Below, in pieces: positions 54,197 to 62,952 of a stretch of DNA of 64,000 nt. Below the pieces are notes generated by a model. The model made no database searches, had not been told where the DNA came from, and saw only the letters and a program-made list of their open reading frames with translations. Each line of letters opens with the position of its first letter. Within the stretch, counting starts at the first letter, position 1. A program made the position numbers and the translations under genes. Source of the DNA: Actinomadura nitritigenes (GTDB taxonomy: Bacteria > Actinomycetota > Actinomycetes > Streptosporangiales > Streptosporangiaceae); the NCBI RefSeq assembly GCF_017573545.1, contig NZ_JAGEOK010000007.1, forward strand, positions 248,001 to 312,000, written 5' to 3'.

Positions 54197-54231
54197 GCAT
54201 GCAATGTATGCAATGGATGCAGTGCATGCAA
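54196..54231 (-). promoter_or_regulatory. Four tandem 9-bp repeats over the gntR promoter
   Basis: On the minus strand [T/C]TGCATnC[A/G] repeats four times without gaps (54223-54231, 54214-54222, 54205-54213, 54196-54204). The run contains the -10 box TACATT (54203-54208) and abuts GTG 54196. A tandem operator for the GntR protein is the simplest reading. Confidence 0.6.
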
Positions 54232-54250
54232 CCCGGGATCCCGGCGGCGG

Positions 54251-54685
54251 TCAGGCCGGCGGGGACGCGGCGATGCCGACGCGGTTCCAGGCGTTGATGG
54301 CGGCGATCGTCCAGACCAGGTGCGTCAGCCGCGTCTCGTCGAAGTGCTCGCGGGCGGCGGCGAGGACCCCGTCGGGCACTCCGGCGTCGCTGATCAACGT
54401 CATGGCCTCGGCGAGACCGAAGGCCGCGCGTTCGGGGCCGGTGAACAGGGAGCTCCCACGCCAGGACGCCAGGGCCTGGAGGCGGTCGGGGCCCTCCCCC
54501 GCCGCCTCCGCCGCCCGCGTGTGGATGGACAGGCACAGGGCGCAGCCGTTGATCTGCGAGACGCGGATGCGGACGAGTTCGGCCAGCGCCGGTCCGAGCG
54601 GCCCGCTCGCGGCGGCGTCGACCCCGGCCATCGCGGCGTGGACGTCCGGAGCGGCCGCGTGGACGTCGAGACGCGGCGCGGTCAT
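54251..54685 (-). CDS. AhpD/carboxymuconolactone-decarboxylase-family protein
   Basis: 144 residues. QINGCALCLSIHTRAA carries the redox CxxC (Cys48, Cys51) and His55 of AhpD-like proteins; NAWNRVGIAA closes the family. AhpD relays electrons to peroxiredoxins, but clustered homologues can have other roles. ATG 54685 overlaps the stop of the methyltransferase gene (ATGA). Last gene of the biosynthetic operon. Confidence 0.87.
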   Translation of the reverse strand: MTAPRLDVHAAAPDVHAAMAGVDAAASGPLGPALAELVRIRVSQINGCALCLSIHTRAAEAAGEGPDRLQALASWRGSSLFTGPERAAFGLAEAMTLISDAGVPDGVLAAAREHFDETRLTHLVWTIAAINAWNRVGIAASPPA

Positions 54686-55494
54686 GCCGCCTCCCCGGGC
54701 CGGCGGCCCTGCACCGAATGGAACGCGTACGAGCCGGCGCGGAAATCGGGGTGGGACAGAAGCGCGCGCACGTCGGCCAGCTGCCGGTCGGTCATCCCCG
54801 CGCGGACGAACTCGTCGCGCAGGTGGCGGGTGTGGTGGGCGAGCAGCCGCAGCCCCGGCGACCGCGCGGTCCAGAGCTCCAGGCGGCGCCGGGACGAGAT
54901 GTCGACGAGCCCGGCGCGGCGCATGGCGCCGGCCGCTTCGCGTCCCCAGGCGATGTCGACGCCCCGCCCGGCCATCAGCCGGTTCTTGGTCGTCATGAGC
55001 GTCCGGTACAGCTCGTGTCCGGCGAGGTCGGGGGCCCGCAGGGACGGGGCGCAGGTGGCGTCGAACTCGTCGATCTGCAGGACACCGCCGGGTTTGAGCG
55101 CGCGGACGAGCCGGTCCAGCACCGCGCGGCGTTCGGGCAGCAGCCTCAGCAGGAGCCGGGCGTGGACGAGGTCGAACTCGCCTTCCGGAAGCGGGTCGCG
55201 GACGATGTCGTGCCGGACGACGTCGAGCCCCGGAGCGGCCGGAACACCGGAAGGACGGACGTCGGTGGCCGTGACCGCGCCGGTCGGGGCCACCCGCCGC
55301 GCCAGCCACACCGCCACGGTGCCGTTGCCCGCGCCGGCCTCCAGGCATCGCCATCCCGGCCCGACGCCCGTCCGGGCGAGCCGTTCGAACGTGAAGGGGT
55401 CGTAGGCGAGGCTCAGCAGGCGGTGCTGCTCGCTGTTGTGGTCGTCGCGGTCGCCGAAGACGCGGGACGGCGGTGGAGCCGCGACCCGGCTCAC
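54682..55494 (-). CDS. SAM-dependent methyltransferase
   Basis: 270 residues, class I Rossmann fold: motif I LEAGAGNGTVAVWLARRV, motif II region VTATDVRPSG, FDLVHARLLLRLLPERRAVLDRLVRALKPGGVLQIDE. GTG 55494 overlaps the preceding stop (GTGA) after GGGAGGG. The acceptor, presumably a cluster intermediate, is unknown; homologues methylate small molecules at O, N or C. Typical length. Confidence 0.88.
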   Translation of the reverse strand: MSRVAAPPPSRVFGDRDDHNSEQHRLLSLAYDPFTFERLARTGVGPGWRCLEAGAGNGTVAVWLARRVAPTGAVTATDVRPSGVPAAPGLDVVRHDIVRDPLPEGEFDLVHARLLLRLLPERRAVLDRLVRALKPGGVLQIDEFDATCAPSLRAPDLAGHELYRTLMTTKNRLMAGRGVDIAWGREAAGAMRRAGLVDISSRRRLELWTARSPGLRLLAHHTRHLRDEFVRAGMTDRQLADVRALLSHPDFRAGSYAFHSVQGRRPGEAA

Positions 55495-57167
55495 CGGCCG
55501 GCCCTCCCGTCCGGGCGCGCCGGCGCCTGCGCGGCGTCCGCGGGGACGGCCGATTCGGCGGCGATGCGGGTGAGGGCGCTGACGCTCACCTTGCCGGTGG
55601 GGCCGACCGGCAGCTCCGGGAGGACCAGGAAGCGTTCGGGCAGCTGGCGCCGGTCGACGCCGCGTTCGGCCAGGTAGGCGAGCATGGCGGCGGGGGACGG
55701 CGGCCGGGCCCCCGCGCGCGGGGCCACGCAGGCGCACAGGCGTTCGCCCAGGTCCAGGTCGTCCACGGGCACGCAGTGCGCGTCGGTGATGTCGGGGTGG
55801 GAGATGAGCGCGCGTTCGACCTGCGCCGGGAAGAGGCTGACGCCGCCGCGGATCACGGTGCGCTTGAGGCGGTCGAGCACCCGCAGCGTCCCGTCGGCGT
55901 CCAGGCTGCCGAGGTCGCCGGTGCGGACCCAGCCGCCGGGGGCGCGGTACCGGTCGTCGAGGTCCGGCGCCGCGACGTAGCAGAGCGGGGTCATCGGGCC
56001 GAGCGCCCAGATCTCCCCCGCCTCGCCGGGCCGCAGCGGCCGTCCTCGCGGATCGCGGATGCCGATCCGGGCCACGGCGGGGTCGGGCACGCCGGCCAGC
56101 CCGGGTTCCCAGCGGTGCGGGTCGCGGCCGGTGTGGCAGTTCACGCCGTCGCTGGAGCCGTAGATGTTGATGGGCGGCATGCCGAACCGGCGGACGCACG
56201 CGTCCCTGACGTGCTGGTGCACGGGCCCGGCGCTGGAGACGACGGCGCGCAGCGACGAGACGTCCGCGCCGGCCTCGTGTTCGGCCATGCGCCAGAGCAT
56301 CGTGGGGACGCCGAACAGGTGGGTGGGGCGGTGCCGCTCGACGGCCCGGAGCGCGGCGGCGGCGTCGAAGCGCGGCAGCAGCACCAGGGTGCCGCCGTGG
56401 CGGGCGAGGATCGCCGACGTCCCGAGCGACCCGTACGACGAGGCCAGGGACACCAGGACCAGCGCGCGCATCCGTTCGGCGCCGCGCCGCAGGGCCCCGA
56501 CGTAGTTGCCCCGGCCGCCCGCCATGGCGTTGTGGGAGTAGGCCACCATCTTCGGCTCCGACTCCGACCCGGAGGAGACGAGGATGCGGGCCGGTGCCTC
56601 CGCGTGGACACGGGCGGGCCGCCACGCGCCGGTCTGCCCGGCATCGGCTTCGTCCAGCGAACGGACGTCCGCGCGCGGCGGGGTGCCCGGAGCCCAGAGT
56701 TGCAGGCCGGACGCGGTCTCGATCGGCGGCATCGCGTCCGCCGCCGCGATGAGCGCGGCGGCGCGGGACCGCCGGATCAGGCCGGCGACGCCGCCCGGCC
56801 CGTGCGTGTGAGGGATCGGCAGGGCGACGGCGCCGATCGCCGCGACGGCCAGTTCGGCGACGACCGCGTCGCGTCCGTTGGGCTGCAGGACGGCGATGAT
56901 GTCGGTGCTGCCGCGGCCCGCGGCGTGCAGTGCGGCCGCGGCGCGGCGGACGCGGGCGTCGAGCGCGGCGTAGGTGAGCGCGCCCGCGTCGTCGACGACG
57001 GCCTCGGCTTCGGGCGAGGCCCGGACGTGCTCGCGGAACAGGGTGTACAGGTCCCGGCCGGGGCACGCCCCGGCCGCGGTCCAGGCGGCTCGCGTCGCGG
57101 CGGGCACCCGGTCGGTCAGCGTGACGCCGTTGGCCGACGTCCAGACCGGAGATGCGGCGGTTCTCAT
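55491..57167 (-). CDS. Adenylate-forming acyl-CoA synthetase-like enzyme with altered P-loop
   Basis: 558 residues of the ANL superfamily: LTYAALDARVRRAAAALHAAG, a P-loop reading LVSSGSESEPKMVAYSHNA instead of the usual SSGTTGxPKxV, NIYGSSDGV (A5-like), GWVRTGDLGSLDADGTLRVLDRLKRTVIRGG (A7-A8) and the catalytic Lys in GPTGKVSVSAL. It should adenylate a carboxylate and pass it to CoA or a carrier. ATG 57167 follows GGGAGG and overlaps the CoA-transferase stop. Substrate unknown. Confidence 0.88.
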   Translation of the reverse strand: MRTAASPVWTSANGVTLTDRVPAATRAAWTAAGACPGRDLYTLFREHVRASPEAEAVVDDAGALTYAALDARVRRAAAALHAAGRGSTDIIAVLQPNGRDAVVAELAVAAIGAVALPIPHTHGPGGVAGLIRRSRAAALIAAADAMPPIETASGLQLWAPGTPPRADVRSLDEADAGQTGAWRPARVHAEAPARILVSSGSESEPKMVAYSHNAMAGGRGNYVGALRRGAERMRALVLVSLASSYGSLGTSAILARHGGTLVLLPRFDAAAALRAVERHRPTHLFGVPTMLWRMAEHEAGADVSSLRAVVSSAGPVHQHVRDACVRRFGMPPINIYGSSDGVNCHTGRDPHRWEPGLAGVPDPAVARIGIRDPRGRPLRPGEAGEIWALGPMTPLCYVAAPDLDDRYRAPGGWVRTGDLGSLDADGTLRVLDRLKRTVIRGGVSLFPAQVERALISHPDITDAHCVPVDDLDLGERLCACVAPRAGARPPSPAAMLAYLAERGVDRRQLPERFLVLPELPVGPTGKVSVSALTRIAAESAVPADAAQAPARPDGRAGR

Positions 57168-58885
57168 GGTTCCTCCCTGCGGTGGTCGGAAGGCCGCGTG
57201 AACGTCCACGGGGCGCGGCTGTAGACGGCGGCTCCATCGGTCTCGAAGAGGGCGGCGTACGCGGGGTCGGCGGCCATCGCGGCGAGGTCGGACACGACCG
57301 GTGCCGTCGCGTCGGCGGTACGGTCGCCGACCTCGTGCGTGTCGCGCAGCAGGCGGCCGGCGTCCGCCAGGGCGGTCTCGACCCGCACGCCCGCACCGGT
57401 CCGGCCGGCGCCGAGGAGGCCCGCGACGACGCCTTCCGCGCTGATGAGCGCACCGAGCACGTCGGTGATCGTCATCAGCGTCGGCGCGGGAGGGCGGCCC
57501 GGCGGCGACAGCAGCGCCGCGACGCCGGTGTGCGCCTGGACCAGGTAGTCGGTTCCCATCGGCTGCGGCGCGGGAAGGACCTCGGCCCAGCCGCCCGCGT
57601 ACGCGTAGACGAGACGGGGCTGCACGGCGACCAGGTCCGCGGCGTCCAGTGCGAACCGGGCGGCGCGGCCCGGCGCCCAGTTCTGCAGGAACACGTCCGA
57701 CGAGGCGGCGAGCCGCAGCGCCGTCTCGCGGCCCGCCCGCGACTTCAGGTCCGCCTCGACGGCGCCCTTGCCGCGGTTGAGCGCGAGGAACCGGGCGGAG
57801 ACCTCGCCCGCCATCGGCGGGACGCCGCGCATCGGGTCGCCGCCGGGCGGTTCGAGGCGGACGACGTCGGCGCCGAGAAGGCCGAGCACGTGCCCGGAGA
57901 GCGGTCCTTGGACCCGGTTGGCGGACTCGACGACCCGGATCCCGGCGAGCGGGCCGTCCCCGGTCCGCGGCCGTCCGTCCGGTGCGGGTGCCTCCTCGGT
58001 GGCCTGCGCGGTGGGGAGGGGGCGGAGCCGCCATGGGGAGGCGGGCGGCGGCGGGAGCGGGGTCCCGGCGTCGCTCACCGCCACGATGCCGACGCCGGCG
58101 GCCTGGGCGGCGCGGCGCACCGCCGGGTAGTCCCACGCCGCCGCAACGGCCTGCAACCCAGGGGGGAGTGTGCAGGTCGCGGTGGCGAAGCGCTGCTGGA
58201 ACGGCGGCCAGCCCGCGGCGATCGCGGAGCGTTCGGCGCCCAGGCCGGTCCAGAAGCGCAGCCAGCTCTCGGCCCGGAAGGTCTCGATCTCGAAGCGGAC
58301 GCCGCCGGCCGAGCGGAACGGCGGCGTCCGCTCCGCGCCCGGCTCCGGCCGGGAGGAGCCGGAGCCGGGGTCGGTGGTGGCGACGGCGACGTACTGGGTG
58401 AGGGCGAGCGCCGCCGCCTGGGCGACGGACGTCGCCGCGCGCACGGCCGTCCCGCCCCGCAGCAGGGCCAGCATCCCCGCCGTGACGGCCTGGGCCGCGA
58501 GGACGCCCGCGCACACCGAGGCGTAGTCGACGCGCAGGGCGCGCGGTCCGCCCGTGGCGCGCCCGTGCACGTGCATGATGCCGCAGGCGGCCTGCACGTC
58601 GCGCTCACCGGCCATCGGCACCGCCACGGGCCCGGACCAGCCGATGCGGCACTCGGGCAGCGCGTGGCCGCCGGAGATCCACGGTGCGCGCTCGACGCGC
58701 AGCAGGCCGGCGGGTGCGTCCGGCGGGAGCGGCGCGCCACCGGTCCTGATCGCGCAGCCGAGCGCCCGCAGCCGGGACGCGGCGACGCGCACCGCGACCG
58801 AGTCGCCGGACGCGCGCACGACCGTCCCGTCCAGCGGACGGGACGCAGGCGCCTCGACGCGGCACGCGGCAGCTCTCACGTCCAT
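57164..58885 (-). CDS. Double-length CaiB/BaiF family III CoA-transferase
   Basis: 573 residues against ~400 for the family. Residues ~240-573 are a recognisable CaiB N-terminal domain (LAGIRVVESANRVQGPLSGHVLGLLGADVVRLEPPGGDPMRG, LNRGKGAVEADLKSRAGRE) with Asp446 in MGTDYLVQAHTG as the likely formyl-CoA-transferase-type nucleophile. Residues ~1-230 hold another, shortened CaiB-like segment (ACGIMHVHGRATGGPRALRVDYASVCAGVLAAQAV) with no clear catalytic Asp. It may move CoA between acyl groups. ATG 58885 overlaps the upstream stop by 10 bp. Confidence 0.8.
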   Translation of the reverse strand: MDVRAAACRVEAPASRPLDGTVVRASGDSVAVRVAASRLRALGCAIRTGGAPLPPDAPAGLLRVERAPWISGGHALPECRIGWSGPVAVPMAGERDVQAACGIMHVHGRATGGPRALRVDYASVCAGVLAAQAVTAGMLALLRGGTAVRAATSVAQAAALALTQYVAVATTDPGSGSSRPEPGAERTPPFRSAGGVRFEIETFRAESWLRFWTGLGAERSAIAAGWPPFQQRFATATCTLPPGLQAVAAAWDYPAVRRAAQAAGVGIVAVSDAGTPLPPPPASPWRLRPLPTAQATEEAPAPDGRPRTGDGPLAGIRVVESANRVQGPLSGHVLGLLGADVVRLEPPGGDPMRGVPPMAGEVSARFLALNRGKGAVEADLKSRAGRETALRLAASSDVFLQNWAPGRAARFALDAADLVAVQPRLVYAYAGGWAEVLPAPQPMGTDYLVQAHTGVAALLSPPGRPPAPTLMTITDVLGALISAEGVVAGLLGAGRTGAGVRVETALADAGRLLRDTHEVGDRTADATAPVVSDLAAMAADPAYAALFETDGAAVYSRAPWTFTRPSDHRREEP

Positions 58886-60501
58886 TTCCCCGTCCCGTAG
58901 GTCTCGGGGGTCACGCCGAGACGCTCGCGCAGGGCCGCGCGCCGGACCTTGCCGGTCCCGGTCCGCGGTATCCGGTCCCACGGCACGACGACCGGGTCGG
59001 CGAATTCGGGCAGGTCGGCGGTCGCCTCCCGCCACAGGGCCGGGTCCAGCCGCCCGTCCTCGGTGACGAGGACGGGCACGCAGCGGCCGCCGGGCACACC
59101 CAGGACGACGCATTCCGCGACGCCGGGCAACCGGTCTTCGAGCACGTCCTCCAGCTCGACGCAGCTGCCCTCCGGCAGGACGTCGGCCTCACGGTCCAGG
59201 AGCAGCAGGCGCCCTCCACGGGTGAGGACGCCGACGTCCCCGGTCACGAACCACTTGCCCGCGAGCTTGCGCCGGTACCGCTGCGGCTCGCCGACGTAGT
59301 CCAGGCACAGGGCCTTCGTGGCGCACACCAGCAGGCCGGGGGTGCCGCGCGGCACCGGGCGCAGGGTGTCCCGGTCGACGACGCGCAGCCGGCTGCGCCC
59401 CGGAACGGGACGGCCGAGGTCGCGGGTCGTCGGGTGCCGCTCGCGCTCGGCCCGCAGGGCGCGGCGGGTGAGGAAGCGGAAGGTGAGCGGGCCCGTCTCA
59501 CTCTGCCCCCAGCCCTGCAGCCAGATCGGCCGCGGACGGCGGGTGGCGTTGAGGAACGTCCGCACCGTCGGCGGGTGGACGGCGTCGAAGGTGCTGATGT
59601 ACAGGCGGACGCGGTCGAACGCGCCGGTCCGCGCCAGCCCGTCCTGCGCCCGGACATGGGGGCGCCAACGCACGTACGTCGACGGCTGGGCCTCCACGGT
59701 GGTCGGCCGGTACCGCTCCAGGAGGGGCCGGGCCTCGTCCCAGCCGGAGCCGGACACCACCAGCAGCTTCTCGGGGCCGAGCGCCATCACGCTCGCGGTC
59801 CAGGCCAGCGCGCGGCCGTGGGCGAAGGAGAAGGCGCCCGCCACCACGTCGCCGGGACGGCTGGCGAGCACGGGCCAGCGGTGCGCCTCGAAGCCGGCCA
59901 GGCGCCTCAGCAGGGTGTGCGTGGAGTGCACGACGAGCTTGGGCACCCCGGTGGTCCCGGACGTGTGCAGGATGACGAGCGGGTCGTCGACCAGCGGGCG
60001 CCGGGCCGCCGGGGCGGTGTGGCCGCGGACGTCGTCGAGCGACAGCACGGTCCCGCCTCCCCCCGCGCCTCCCGTATCGCCGTCGAGCAGCAGCGTCCGG
60101 GAGGCCAGGCAGGTCAGCGCGCCGTCCGCGGCCCGCGCGGAGTCGGCGACGAGCAGCGCCGGATCCAGCCGTTTGAGCAGGATCTCCAGGACGTCCGGGT
60201 CGAGGTGCGCCGACAGCGGCACGGGCACCGCGCCGATCCGGGACGCGGCGCAGCACAGCAGCACCAGGTCCCAGTGGTTGCGCTTGACGATCGCGACGCG
60301 GTCGCCGGGCACGGCTCCGGCCGCGGCGAACCATCCCGCGGCGTCCAGGACGAGCCGCGCCGCCGCCGGAGGGTCGAGGGCGGTGCCCAGCCCGGGGGCG
60401 ATGTCCAGGGGCCGGCTGAGGTGCACGGTCGTGGCGCGGCCGCGCTCGGCCACGTCCTCGAACAGCGTGCCCAGCTCGATCCGTCTGCTGAAGGGCGCCA
60501 T
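58876..60501 (-). CDS. Class I adenylate-forming enzyme (AMP-binding)
   Basis: 541 residues. Canonical P-loop LHTSGTTGVPKLVVHS, GWGQSETG, LAGKWFVTGDVGVLTRGGRLLLLDREADVLPEG and the C-terminal catalytic Lys in RTGTGKVRRAALRERLG. Probably activates a carboxylic acid as adenylate then CoA thioester; closest in feel to stand-alone ligases in terpenoid or aromatic clusters. ATG 60501 follows AGGTGAGG, 4 bp after the FAD gene stop. Confidence 0.9.
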   Translation of the reverse strand: MAPFSRRIELGTLFEDVAERGRATTVHLSRPLDIAPGLGTALDPPAAARLVLDAAGWFAAAGAVPGDRVAIVKRNHWDLVLLCCAASRIGAVPVPLSAHLDPDVLEILLKRLDPALLVADSARAADGALTCLASRTLLLDGDTGGAGGGGTVLSLDDVRGHTAPAARRPLVDDPLVILHTSGTTGVPKLVVHSTHTLLRRLAGFEAHRWPVLASRPGDVVAGAFSFAHGRALAWTASVMALGPEKLLVVSGSGWDEARPLLERYRPTTVEAQPSTYVRWRPHVRAQDGLARTGAFDRVRLYISTFDAVHPPTVRTFLNATRRPRPIWLQGWGQSETGPLTFRFLTRRALRAERERHPTTRDLGRPVPGRSRLRVVDRDTLRPVPRGTPGLLVCATKALCLDYVGEPQRYRRKLAGKWFVTGDVGVLTRGGRLLLLDREADVLPEGSCVELEDVLEDRLPGVAECVVLGVPGGRCVPVLVTEDGRLDPALWREATADLPEFADPVVVPWDRIPRTGTGKVRRAALRERLGVTPETYGTGKWT

Positions 60502-60505
60502 CGCC

Positions 60506-61981
60506 TCACCTCTGGTCGTCGGGACGGGAATCGCCCGCGGTCCGGAACTCGGCCGCGGTGCGGGGCCGCGCGGTCCGGCTCAGGGCCGCCGGGCGGGCGG
60601 GCCCGCCGCCGGGATCCGCCCTCGGCGGACCCGAGCGCGCCGCGAGGCAGGCCAGGACCCGTTCGGCGGCGAGCGCGGCGGACGCGACGGCGCCCTCGCT
60701 GCACGGGCGCAGCATCACCCAGTCGCCCGCGTACTCGACCGCCGAGACCGGGCGCCGGGCGAACGCGCCGCGCAGCCCCAGCGCGCGCGGCGTCGCCTCG
60801 GGCAGCCCGTGCTCGAACCGGTGCACGCGGGCGTGGACGACGTGCGCCGCCAGGCCGGGGACGAAGCGCTCGCCTCGCGCGACCAGCCGCTCCGCGACCG
60901 TCCCGTCCGGCAGCCCGAAGAGGTCGGCGCAGCCGAGCGGCGAGGCGATGAGCGACACCAGCCCGCCGCCGGCGGGCGCCCGCCCGGGATGCTTGTGGTG
61001 GTCGGCGGTGACGACGCCGAGCAGCGGGTCGTCGGCGGCGGGGATCAGCGTGGCGAAGCCGGACCGCGGACCGCCGGGCGCCAGCGGCGCGTCCAGGACG
61101 AGGCTGACGCGCAGCATCGCCGTGTAACCGCAGTCGTCCAGGAAGGCCCGTACGGCGGGGCGCTCGTCGGCGTACAGGCGCGCCGCGACGGGAGCGGGCA
61201 CGGCCAGCACCGCCGCGCGCGCGGCGACGTCACCGCGCGGGGATTCCAGCCGGACCACGTCGCCCTGCTGGGTCACGCGGGTGACGGGATGGCCGGTGCT
61301 GACGTCCAGGCGGTCGGCGAGGGCGCGGGCCAGGGTGTCCATGCCGTCGCGGTAGGTGTGCCAGGACGCGGAGCTGCCGCACGTGGCCAGATGGGCGGCG
61401 AGCGGCGCGGCGGCCGAGCGTCCGGGGTCCCAGCCGAAGAAGCCGCTGACGAGCGGGCCGATGAGGTGCTCGGACACGTCCCGGTGGTAGGGGCGGACGA
61501 GGTCCGCGACGGTGTCCGCGCCGAGCGAGGAGACCTCGGGACGGGTGGGGTCGAGGTCGCCGAGCCGCACCAGCCGGGCCAGCCGCGACCGGAGCCGGAG
61601 CAGGTCGACCCGTGCCCGCGGCCCGAGGCCCGCTCCGGTCAGCAGGCCCAGGGGCCGGCCGGCGTGCGGGCGAGGGCGGCCGTCCCGCCACACCGCCAGG
61701 GCGTCGCGGACGTTCGGCACGGCCGCGGGATCGCGGTCCAGGCCGAGCGCGGTGATGAGCCGCCAGGTCGCGGGGTAGCCGGCGCGGCCCGGGAACATCT
61801 CGGCGCCGGTGTCGATCAGGCAGCCGTGCTCGCGGACCGTCCGCGTCCGCCCGCCGACGGCGCCGGCGGCCTCCAGGACCCGGACGGTGCACCCGGCCTC
61901 CGCGAGCGCGTACGCGGTCGCGAGCCCGGCGGGGCCCGCGCCCACCACGGCGACGTCCAGCGCGGGCCGCCCGGCCGTCAT
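60506..61981 (-). CDS. FAD-dependent amine-oxidase/protoporphyrinogen-oxidase-type oxidoreductase
   Basis: 491 residues. N-terminal dinucleotide fold GAGPAGLATAYALAEAGCTVRVLEA (GxGxxG at 14-19), RTRTVREHGCLIDTGAEMFPG, and a C-terminal FAD-contact PVSAVEYAGDWVMLRP typical of flavin amine oxidase/phytoene-desaturase-like enzymes. The substrate could be a prenylated ring or amine. The last ~45 residues are a low-complexity Ala/Arg tail. ATG 61981 overlaps the UbiA stop (ATGA). Confidence 0.88.
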   Translation of the reverse strand: MTAGRPALDVAVVGAGPAGLATAYALAEAGCTVRVLEAAGAVGGRTRTVREHGCLIDTGAEMFPGRAGYPATWRLITALGLDRDPAAVPNVRDALAVWRDGRPRPHAGRPLGLLTGAGLGPRARVDLLRLRSRLARLVRLGDLDPTRPEVSSLGADTVADLVRPYHRDVSEHLIGPLVSGFFGWDPGRSAAAPLAAHLATCGSSASWHTYRDGMDTLARALADRLDVSTGHPVTRVTQQGDVVRLESPRGDVAARAAVLAVPAPVAARLYADERPAVRAFLDDCGYTAMLRVSLVLDAPLAPGGPRSGFATLIPAADDPLLGVVTADHHKHPGRAPAGGGLVSLIASPLGCADLFGLPDGTVAERLVARGERFVPGLAAHVVHARVHRFEHGLPEATPRALGLRGAFARRPVSAVEYAGDWVMLRPCSEGAVASAALAAERVLACLAARSGPPRADPGGGPARPAALSRTARPRTAAEFRTAGDSRPDDQR

Positions 61982-62952
61982 GCCAGTGCCCCGGCGGTCA
62001 GGTCGGCGACGACCAGCAGGACCACCGTGACGCGGTGGGCGTGGATGGCGATCCGGCGCGCGCGCAGGATGTCGCCGCGGAAGCCGATCACCAGGTGCGC
62101 CAGCCGCATCCCGACGAGCGGGAGCATGGCGACGGGGAACCACCACGGTGCGGCGCCCGCCGCCGCCGATCCGGCGATGAGCGCGAGTTGCGCTCCGGTC
62201 ATCGCGGCGACGAACACCCGGTGCGCCGGCGCGGAGACGAGGGTGGCGACGGTGATGCGCCCGGCGGCGCGGTCGCCGTCGGCGTCGTTGGTGTTGGAGT
62301 ACAGCCCGAACAGCATCGGCCCGGACCCGAACAGCACCGCCTGCACGACGACGAAGCCGCTCGCCCCGCCGGTCAGCAGCGCGTACGGCACCAGCGTCCA
62401 GCCGACGCCGAGGCCGATGAGGAACAGCTCCTGGAACCCGCGGTAGCTGATCTTCAGCCCCCACGAGTACTGCACGGACGCCGCCACGCACAGGGCCGCC
62501 AGCACGACCGCCCACACCGGACGGTGCGGCGCGGCGGCGACCACCGCGGCCCAGAGGGCCGAACCGATCGCGGTGGCCGCCCACGAGAACCGCAGCGCCT
62601 GCGCCTCGGTGAGCGTCCCGGCGACGAGGGGCTTGCGGGCCAGCCGGCGCCGCGCGGCGTCGGACCCGTAGTTGGCCGCGTCGCTGCCGTCGCGGTACCC
62701 GGTGACGTCGTCGAACCCCACCATGGCGGCCACCACGACCACCTCCGCGAGGAGGACCAGCGCGAGCAGCCCGAACGTCTGCGGCTTCCAGCGGACGCCG
62801 GACGCCAGCAGCGTCCACACGACCAGGAGTCCCAGGTAGTAGTCGTAGATGTCGAGCTTGGCCAGGCGGGCGTAGGCGGCGAGGTCGCCGTGCCCGGTGG
62901 CGACGGGTCGCCGGAGTGCGGTCCGCTGGTTCGTCTGGCCCGCCGTGCTCAT
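61978..62952 (-). CDS. UbiA-type prenyltransferase
   Basis: 324 residues, about eight or nine membrane segments. The two aspartate motifs are GFDDVTGYRDGSD (Asp81, Asp82, Asp88; the first N of NDxxDxxxD is replaced by Phe and the next-to-last D by Thr) and NTNDADGDRAAGRIT (Asp223, Asp227). Mg2+-prenyl diphosphate binding is expected, with an altered first motif. Acceptor may be aromatic or, as in UbiA terpene cyclases, none. ATG 62952 overlaps the aminotransferase stop (ATGA). Confidence 0.85.
   Translation of the reverse strand: MSTAGQTNQRTALRRPVATGHGDLAAYARLAKLDIYDYYLGLLVVWTLLASGVRWKPQTFGLLALVLLAEVVVVAAMVGFDDVTGYRDGSDAANYGSDAARRRLARKPLVAGTLTEAQALRFSWAATAIGSALWAAVVAAAPHRPVWAVVLAALCVAASVQYSWGLKISYRGFQELFLIGLGVGWTLVPYALLTGGASGFVVVQAVLFGSGPMLFGLYSNTNDADGDRAAGRITVATLVSAPAHRVFVAAMTGAQLALIAGSAAAGAAPWWFPVAMLPLVGMRLAHLVIGFRGDILRARRIAIHAHRVTVVLLVVADLTAGALA

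Noticed and set aside
59318..62446. 1042-residue open frame on the plus strand across the biosynthetic operon
   Set aside because: Antisense to the ligase, FAD and UbiA genes, which are well supported. Its sequence is repetitive Arg/Ser/Pro.
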